A DNA stretch of 46,280 nucleotides from Clostridia bacterium (lineage in GTDB: Bacteria; Bacillota; Clostridia; UBA1381). The position numbers were made by a program, and so were the translations under genes. The stretch covers positions 1 to 46,280 of the forward strand of contig JAFRDB010000127.1 in the NCBI GenBank assembly GCA_017404065.1. The letters are read 5' to 3'. The notes beneath the pieces are model-generated. The model saw only the letters and a program-made list of their open reading frames with translations, had not been told where the DNA came from and made no database searches. The first letter of the stretch is position 1, and every line of letters starts with the position of its first letter. This document shows positions 42,438-46,280 of the stretch, piece by piece.

Positions 42438-43020
42438 TATTCTATGTGTTACAAATCGGCTGCTGTGCAAAGAGGATTATTTTGATCGGCTCGCAAAAAT
42501 TGCAAAGGCAAAGCCGGCAGGGATCATACTCCGAGAAAAGGAGCTGAGTGAAGATGAGTACAGGGCTTTGGCGGAGAGGGCGCTGCAGATATGCAATGAG
42601 TACGGAACGCGTTTAGTTCTGCACACGTTTTCGTATGTTGCGGCAGAGATCGGCTGTAATGCTCTGCATGTGCCGCTGAAGCTTTTGCGAAACATTCCGG
42701 CATCGGAAAGGGCAAGGTATACAGCGCTCGGAGCATCATGTCATTCGGTTTCGGAAGCTGTGGAGGCGGAAAGCCTGGGCTGTACATATATTATTGCCGG
42801 ACATATTTTCGATACTGACTGCAAGAGGGGGCTGCCCGGACGAGGAACGGATTTTCTGCGCAGCGTATGCCGGAGCGTATCTGTTCCGGTGTTTGCCATC
42901 GGCGGCATCTGTCCGGCGAATATATGTGAGATCAGACAAGCCGGAGCAAAGGGTGCATGTGTTATGAGCAGTGTTATGACCTGTAAAGACGTAAAGAGAT
43001 ACTTGGAGGAATTAGCATGA
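42430..43020 (+). CDS. tenI: Thiazole tautomerase TenI
   Basis: A 196-residue ThiE-like TIM barrel. AGHIFDTDCKRGLPGRGTDF matches the TenI signature rather than ThiE, and ThiE's own phosphate/pyrimidine residues are altered. TenI aromatises the thiazole tautomer made by ThiG. A true ThiE follows, which removes the need for this copy to be the synthase. The start overlaps thiH by eight bases and its stop overlaps thiE as ATGA. Confidence 0.85.
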   Translation: MSDILCVTNRLLCKEDYFDRLAKIAKAKPAGIILREKELSEDEYRALAERALQICNEYGTRLVLHTFSYVAAEIGCNALHVPLKLLRNIPASERARYTALGASCHSVSEAVEAESLGCTYIIAGHIFDTDCKRGLPGRGTDFLRSVCRSVSVPVFAIGGICPANICEIRQAGAKGACVMSSVMTCKDVKRYLEELA

Positions 43021-43658
43021 ATTTCAGTAAGGATATGCTGCTTTTATATGCCGTTACCGACCGCGCATGGACGGGCAGACAGACCTTATATGAGCAGATC
43101 GAGTGCGCGCTTAAAGGTGGTGTGACGATGCTGCAGCTGCGCGAGAAGGGGCTTGCGGAGGATGAGCTGGTACGAGAAGCGGCTGAGATAAGAGAGCTGT
43201 GTCATAGTTACGGCGTGCCGCTTATCATAAACGATAACGCGGATGCGGCGATAAAAAGCGGCGCTGACGGCGTTCACGTCGGGATAGAGGATGCGCCTGT
43301 CACGGCGATCAGAGAGAAAGCCGGCAAGAGCTTTATTATAGGCGCTACTGCAAAAACAGTTGAGCAGGCAATAGCAGCGGAAAAGGCGGGCGCGGACTAC
43401 CTGGGAGTGGGCGCGATATTCCCGTCTCCGACAAAAAAGAATGCGATACGCATTACAAATGAGCAGCTTAAAGAGATATGCTCGTCTGTCAGCATTCCGG
43501 CTGTAGCAATAGGCGGGATCGGACTTGATAATATGAATGAAATACAAGGCAGCGGAGTTAGCGGTATAGCAGTTGTATCTGCTGTCTTTGCGGCAGATGA
43601 TATACAAAAAGCAGCCGCGGAGCTGAAAAACAGAGCGAAAGCTTTAATTGGTCAATAA
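43017..43658 (+). CDS. thiE: Thiamine-phosphate synthase
   Basis: A 213-residue enzyme joining HMP pyrophosphate and thiazole phosphate to thiamine phosphate. GGVTMLQLREKGL, PLIINDNADAAIKSGADGVHVG, the phosphate site FPSPTKKNA and VAIGGIGLDN are canonical. It overlaps tenI by four bases and so is coupled. Confidence 0.96.
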   Translation: MNFSKDMLLLYAVTDRAWTGRQTLYEQIECALKGGVTMLQLREKGLAEDELVREAAEIRELCHSYGVPLIINDNADAAIKSGADGVHVGIEDAPVTAIREKAGKSFIIGATAKTVEQAIAAEKAGADYLGVGAIFPSPTKKNAIRITNEQLKEICSSVSIPAVAIGGIGLDNMNEIQGSGVSGIAVVSAVFAADDIQKAAAELKNRAKALIGQ

Positions 43659-43730
43659 TCGGATAACAGTGGTATATCGGGGGCACCACTTTATGCCGCT
43701 ATATAAAAGTAATGCTAAAGGAGGAAGATT

Positions 43731-44537
43731 ATGAGAACAGCATTATCGATCGCAGGCAGTGATTCCTGCGGAGGCGCCGGCATTCAGGCAGATATAAAAA
43801 CAATGACTATGAATGGTGTTTACGCCATGAGCGCAGTCACGGCGCTTACGGCACAGAACACGACCGGCGTAAGAGCAATTTTGGAGGCATCACCGGAATT
43901 TTTAAAGCAGCAGCTTGATGCGGTATTCGAGGATATATATCCTGATGCGGTAAAGATAGGTATGGTATCATCGGTCGAGCTTATAAAGGTCATAGCCGAA
44001 CGGCTGAGATATTATGGGGCAAGGAATATAGTGGTAGACCCCGTAATGGTCGCAACGAGCGGCAGCTCGCTTATAAAGAACGACGCGATCACTGCTCTTA
44101 CGGATGAGCTTTTGCCGCTCGCAACGCTCGTGACGCCAAACATTCCGGAGGCAGAGGTGCTCTCCGGTCTGTCTGTTAAAAACAAGGATGATATGGAGAT
44201 AGCCTCAAAGCATATCGGGGATATGTACGGCTGTTCAGTGCTTATTAAGGGCGGACACAATATAAATGACGCAAACGATCTTCTGTATTCAGATGGTAAA
44301 TATCACTGGTTCACCGGCAGGAGGATAGACAACCCTAACACACACGGGACGGGCTGCACGCTTTCTTCGGCGATCGCTTCTAATCTCGCAAAGGGCTTTG
44401 GTCTTACAGAGGCTATCGGACGAGCGAAGGAGTATATATCGGGCGCACTTGCGGCTATGCTTGATCTCGGAAGGGGCTCAGGCCCGATGGATCACGCTTT
44501 TGATCTGCGCGGTGAATTCAGTAAGGAGGCGGAGTGA
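43731..44537 (+). CDS. thiD: Hydroxymethylpyrimidine/phosphomethylpyrimidine kinase
   Basis: A 268-residue ribokinase-fold kinase phosphorylating HMP twice. The substrate part has IAGSDSCGGAGIQADIKTM and VSAVTALTAQNT-like (here MSAVTALTAQNTTGV). DPVMVATSG and the catalytic NTHGTGCTLSSAIASNLA are clear. AAGGAGGAAG precedes the ATG. The 72-base gap after thiE contains a small GTGGT/ACCAC hairpin. Confidence 0.96.
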   Translation: MRTALSIAGSDSCGGAGIQADIKTMTMNGVYAMSAVTALTAQNTTGVRAILEASPEFLKQQLDAVFEDIYPDAVKIGMVSSVELIKVIAERLRYYGARNIVVDPVMVATSGSSLIKNDAITALTDELLPLATLVTPNIPEAEVLSGLSVKNKDDMEIASKHIGDMYGCSVLIKGGHNINDANDLLYSDGKYHWFTGRRIDNPNTHGTGCTLSSAIASNLAKGFGLTEAIGRAKEYISGALAAMLDLGRGSGPMDHAFDLRGEFSKEAE

Positions 44538-44538
44538 A

Positions 44539-45702
44539 ATGTCAGATAAAAAGATCTCGGTATTTGAAAGCGGACTTATCTGGTTCGGAGCGGCAGTCTC
44601 TATCGCGGAGATACTTACCGGTACATACTTTGCGCCGTTAGGGTTTTCAAAGGGTCTGTTTGCAATAATCATAGGCCACGTTATAGGCTGCGTTATGCTG
44701 TTCTTTGCCGGACTTATAGGCGGAAGCGTTCGCAAAAGTGCGATGGAAACGGCAAAAATGAGCTTTGGCGCGAAGGGCGGACTGCTGTTCACTCTGCTTA
44801 ATATTATACAGCTTGTCGGCTGGACGGCTATTATGATCTATGACGGCGCGTTAGCGGCGAATGGGATACTTGGTGTGGGTAACTGGATATGGTGTATAGT
44901 TATAGGCGGGCTTATCGTGCTGTGGATAGTTATAGGTATAAAGAACCTCGGCAAGGTGAACACCGTCGCAATGGCGGCATTGTTTATTCTAACTATAATA
45001 CTCAGCTTTGTTATTTTCGGTAAAGGCGCGATGAGCGGTATAGGTGGCGAGGATATGACCTTCGGCGCAGCGGTTGAATTGTCGGTCGCTATGCCTCTTT
45101 CATGGCTGCCGCTTATAAGTGACTACACTCGCGATGCCGAGAAGCCGCTTGCGGCTACAGCCGTGAGCGCGGTCACATACGGTATCGTGAGCTGTTGGAT
45201 GTATGTTATAGGTATGGGCGCGGCAATATTTACCGGCGGCTCTGATATTGCAGAGATAATGGTAAAGGCAGGGCTTGGCATAGCGGGACTTCTAATAATC
45301 GTGTTCTCGACTGTCACCACGACCTTTCTTGATGCGTATTCTGCCGGTGTATCAAGCGAGTCTATAGCGGCAAAGATAAATGGCAGGTGGATAGCGATAT
45401 TCGTAACGATCATCGGAACGTTGGGAGCGATATTTTTACCGCTGTATGACATAACCGATTTTCTGTATTTTATCGGATCGGTATTTGCGCCGATGATAGC
45501 TATTCAGATCGCGGATTTCTTTATTCTTAAAAAGGACAGCATAGGTAAAGCATTTAATTTTAAAAACCTTATAATATGGCTTATAGGCTTTATCATATAC
45601 CGCTTACTTATGCGTGTAGATATAATAGTAGGCAATACTCTGCCGGATATGGTTATTACTATGCTGATATGCGTAATAGCAGGCAAGACAAAAAAAGATT
45701 GA
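44539..45702 (+). CDS. cytX: Hydroxymethylpyrimidine transporter CytX (NCS1 family)
   Basis: A 387-residue membrane protein with about 12 hydrophobic segments, of the NCS1 nucleobase transporter family. ISVFESGLIWFGAAVSIAEILTGT and MPLSWLPLISDYTRDAEKPLAAT, quoted in part (SWLPLISDYTR), are typical of CytX, predicted to import the HMP moiety. It begins one base after the thiD stop, with AAGGAGGCGGAG as its site. No thiC is in the operon, so pyrimidine salvage is the likely source. Confidence 0.9.
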   Translation: MSDKKISVFESGLIWFGAAVSIAEILTGTYFAPLGFSKGLFAIIIGHVIGCVMLFFAGLIGGSVRKSAMETAKMSFGAKGGLLFTLLNIIQLVGWTAIMIYDGALAANGILGVGNWIWCIVIGGLIVLWIVIGIKNLGKVNTVAMAALFILTIILSFVIFGKGAMSGIGGEDMTFGAAVELSVAMPLSWLPLISDYTRDAEKPLAATAVSAVTYGIVSCWMYVIGMGAAIFTGGSDIAEIMVKAGLGIAGLLIIVFSTVTTTFLDAYSAGVSSESIAAKINGRWIAIFVTIIGTLGAIFLPLYDITDFLYFIGSVFAPMIAIQIADFFILKKDSIGKAFNFKNLIIWLIGFIIYRLLMRVDIIVGNTLPDMVITMLICVIAGKTKKD

Positions 45703-45728
45703 CAATATGAGCATGGTTGTGTTATAAT
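45699..45728 (+). promoter_or_regulatory. Promoter of the small gene at 45765
   Basis: TTGACA (45699-45704), overlapping the cytX stop codon, and TATAAT (45723-45728) with an 18-bp spacer. Confidence 0.7.
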
Positions 45729-45764
45729 ACACTGTATTAACGGTAATGGAAAGGAGATATAACG

Positions 45765-46064
45765 ATGGCAGCGGCTAAGAAAAAGAAGATGTTGACATAT
45801 AACGGTAAGCCGATAATGCGGTGCGGTAACAGAATATACTATGGCGATCTCAGTGAAAAGCTTATATTGGTGCTTGACATAACAGAAACAAAAAAGATAG
45901 GTGACCGAGAGGTTGCAGATAAAATACTTGTGCAGGTAATGGATAACACAGGCGAGCTCGGCAAGGGACAGGTATTCAGAAAAGCGACAAGAGATAATCT
46001 CTATAAAGCGCTTGATACCGGTGAATGGTGGCTCAATTCGGCGATCAAGCAGTTTGCAAGCTAA
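45765..46064 (+). CDS. Conserved-looking small basic protein of unknown function
   Basis: A 99-residue protein with a lysine-rich start (MAAAKKKKM) and a compact mixed alpha/beta body, including NGKPIMRCGNRIYYGD, LVLDITETKKI, KILVQVMDNTG and TGEWWLNSAIKQF. I recognise no family. It has its own promoter and a good site (AAGGAGAT), so it is very likely expressed independently of the thi operon. Confidence 0.75.
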   Translation: MAAAKKKKMLTYNGKPIMRCGNRIYYGDLSEKLILVLDITETKKIGDREVADKILVQVMDNTGELGKGQVFRKATRDNLYKALDTGEWWLNSAIKQFAS

Positions 46065-46073
46065 AGTATATGG

Positions 46074-46097
46074 GGGATGTAAAAAAGTTTACATCCC
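46074..46097 (+). terminator. Hairpin after the small gene
   Basis: GGGATGTAAA (46074-46083) and TTTACATCCC (46088-46097) form a 10-bp stem with an AAAG loop. No T-run follows, so termination may depend on the later hairpin. Confidence 0.45.
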
Positions 46098-46176
46098 TCA
46101 GACTGTCGACAAATTGGCCGGACTGCGCACATAATCATCCAATGAGCGTGATTCAAAAGGATAGTTTCATGGAAAG

Positions 46177-46220
46177 AGCAACGGCGATTACATCGAGTAA
46201 TCGCCGTTGCTGTGCGCTTT
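46177..46220 (+). terminator. Terminator-like hairpin of the 6076 family
   Basis: AGCAACGGCGATTAC (46177-46191) and GTAATCGCCGTTGCT (46197-46211) form a 15-bp stem, followed by GTGCGCTTTT. The outer 12 bp match the terminator at 6076-6110. Confidence 0.65.
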
Positions 46221-46221
46221 T

Positions 46222-46273
46222 GACGAAAACAAACTCTAACGTACCAACGTACGCCGACGAGCTTGTTTTCGTC
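46222..46273. repeat. Palindromic element with ACGTACC core, second copy
   Basis: GACGAAAACAA (46222-46232) and TTGTTTTCGTC (46263-46273) form an 11-bp stem. The interior CTCTAACGTACCAACGTACG resembles the element at 8578-8658. It lies at the window end and may continue beyond. Confidence 0.55.
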
Positions 46274-46280
46274 AAATCCA

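Noticed and set aside
42430..43658. Duplicated thiE
   Set aside because: The first copy carries the TenI signature (DTDCKRGLPGRG) and only the second has full ThiE motifs, so they are different enzymes.

Overview
The window looks like chromosomal DNA from a gut-type Clostridia (Firmicutes). It has moderate GC with AT-rich gaps, strong AGGAGG ribosome binding sites, TTG/GTG starts, consensus sigma-A promoters with 17-bp spacers, split transketolase subunits, a predicted PPi-dependent phosphofructokinase, and large secreted carbohydrate-active proteins. The species cannot be fixed from this sequence.

Layout. (1) 0.2-7.6 kb, uronic-acid sugar utilisation: an AraC regulator diverges from a GH115-type alpha-glucuronidase, fructuronate reductase (uxuB) and mannonate dehydratase (uxuA). 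A GH105 unsaturated uronyl hydrolase follows on the other strand. (2) 7.9-13.5 kb, housekeeping: a YgjP-type metallopeptidase, a DtxR/MntR-type regulator, cysS-mrnC, two transketolase halves and a lipoprotein. (3) 13.5-23.8 kb, secreted glycan proteins: a second AraC regulator diverges from a 2263-residue esterase + GH95 fucosidase-like protein. Next comes a Cthe_2159-like beta-helix protein with a methionine-rich repeat. (4) 23.9-28 kb: pfp, then rpmH-rnpA-yidD-yidC-jag, present without dnaA or mnmE beside it. (5) 28-30.1 kb, on the minus strand: a minimal nucleotidyltransferase, an unknown protein, a DUF4160 protein and an iron alcohol dehydrogenase. (6) 30.2-35.9 kb, an accessory adhesion region: a strong promoter, a folded leader RNA candidate with two terminator-like hairpins, a 28-residue coupled leader ORF, and a 1381-residue protein (CHAP-like, FnIII, ricin lectin, two C-type lectins, Ig-like, cohesin, dockerin). 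A second cohesin protein with a Pro/Thr linker follows. (7) 35.9-36.7 kb: a mazEF-type toxin-antitoxin pair between two near-identical 60-bp direct repeats. (8) 36.7-39 kb: a MATE exporter and a YghZ-type aldo/keto reductase. (9) 39-45.7 kb: a TPP-riboswitch-led thiamine operon thiS-thiF-thiG-thiH-tenI-thiE-thiD-cytX. (10) A small conserved protein and repeats close the window.

How the parts fit. Extracellular esterase, fucosidase and pectin-binding proteins, plus cytosolic GH115, GH105 and UxuAB, suggest growth on acidic plant or host glycans, with uronates sent toward 2-keto-3-deoxygluconate. No uronate isomerase (uxaC) is in the window. The cohesin/dockerin proteins suggest a small non-enzymatic surface complex. 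The thi operon makes the thiazole moiety and, through CytX and ThiD, probably takes its pyrimidine moiety from outside.

The most unusual material is the 30.2-36.7 kb region and several families of hairpin-rich dispersed repeats: three elements starting with the same TTCAGTTTATCGG end, paired hairpin terminators, and two long hairpins inside the thi operon.
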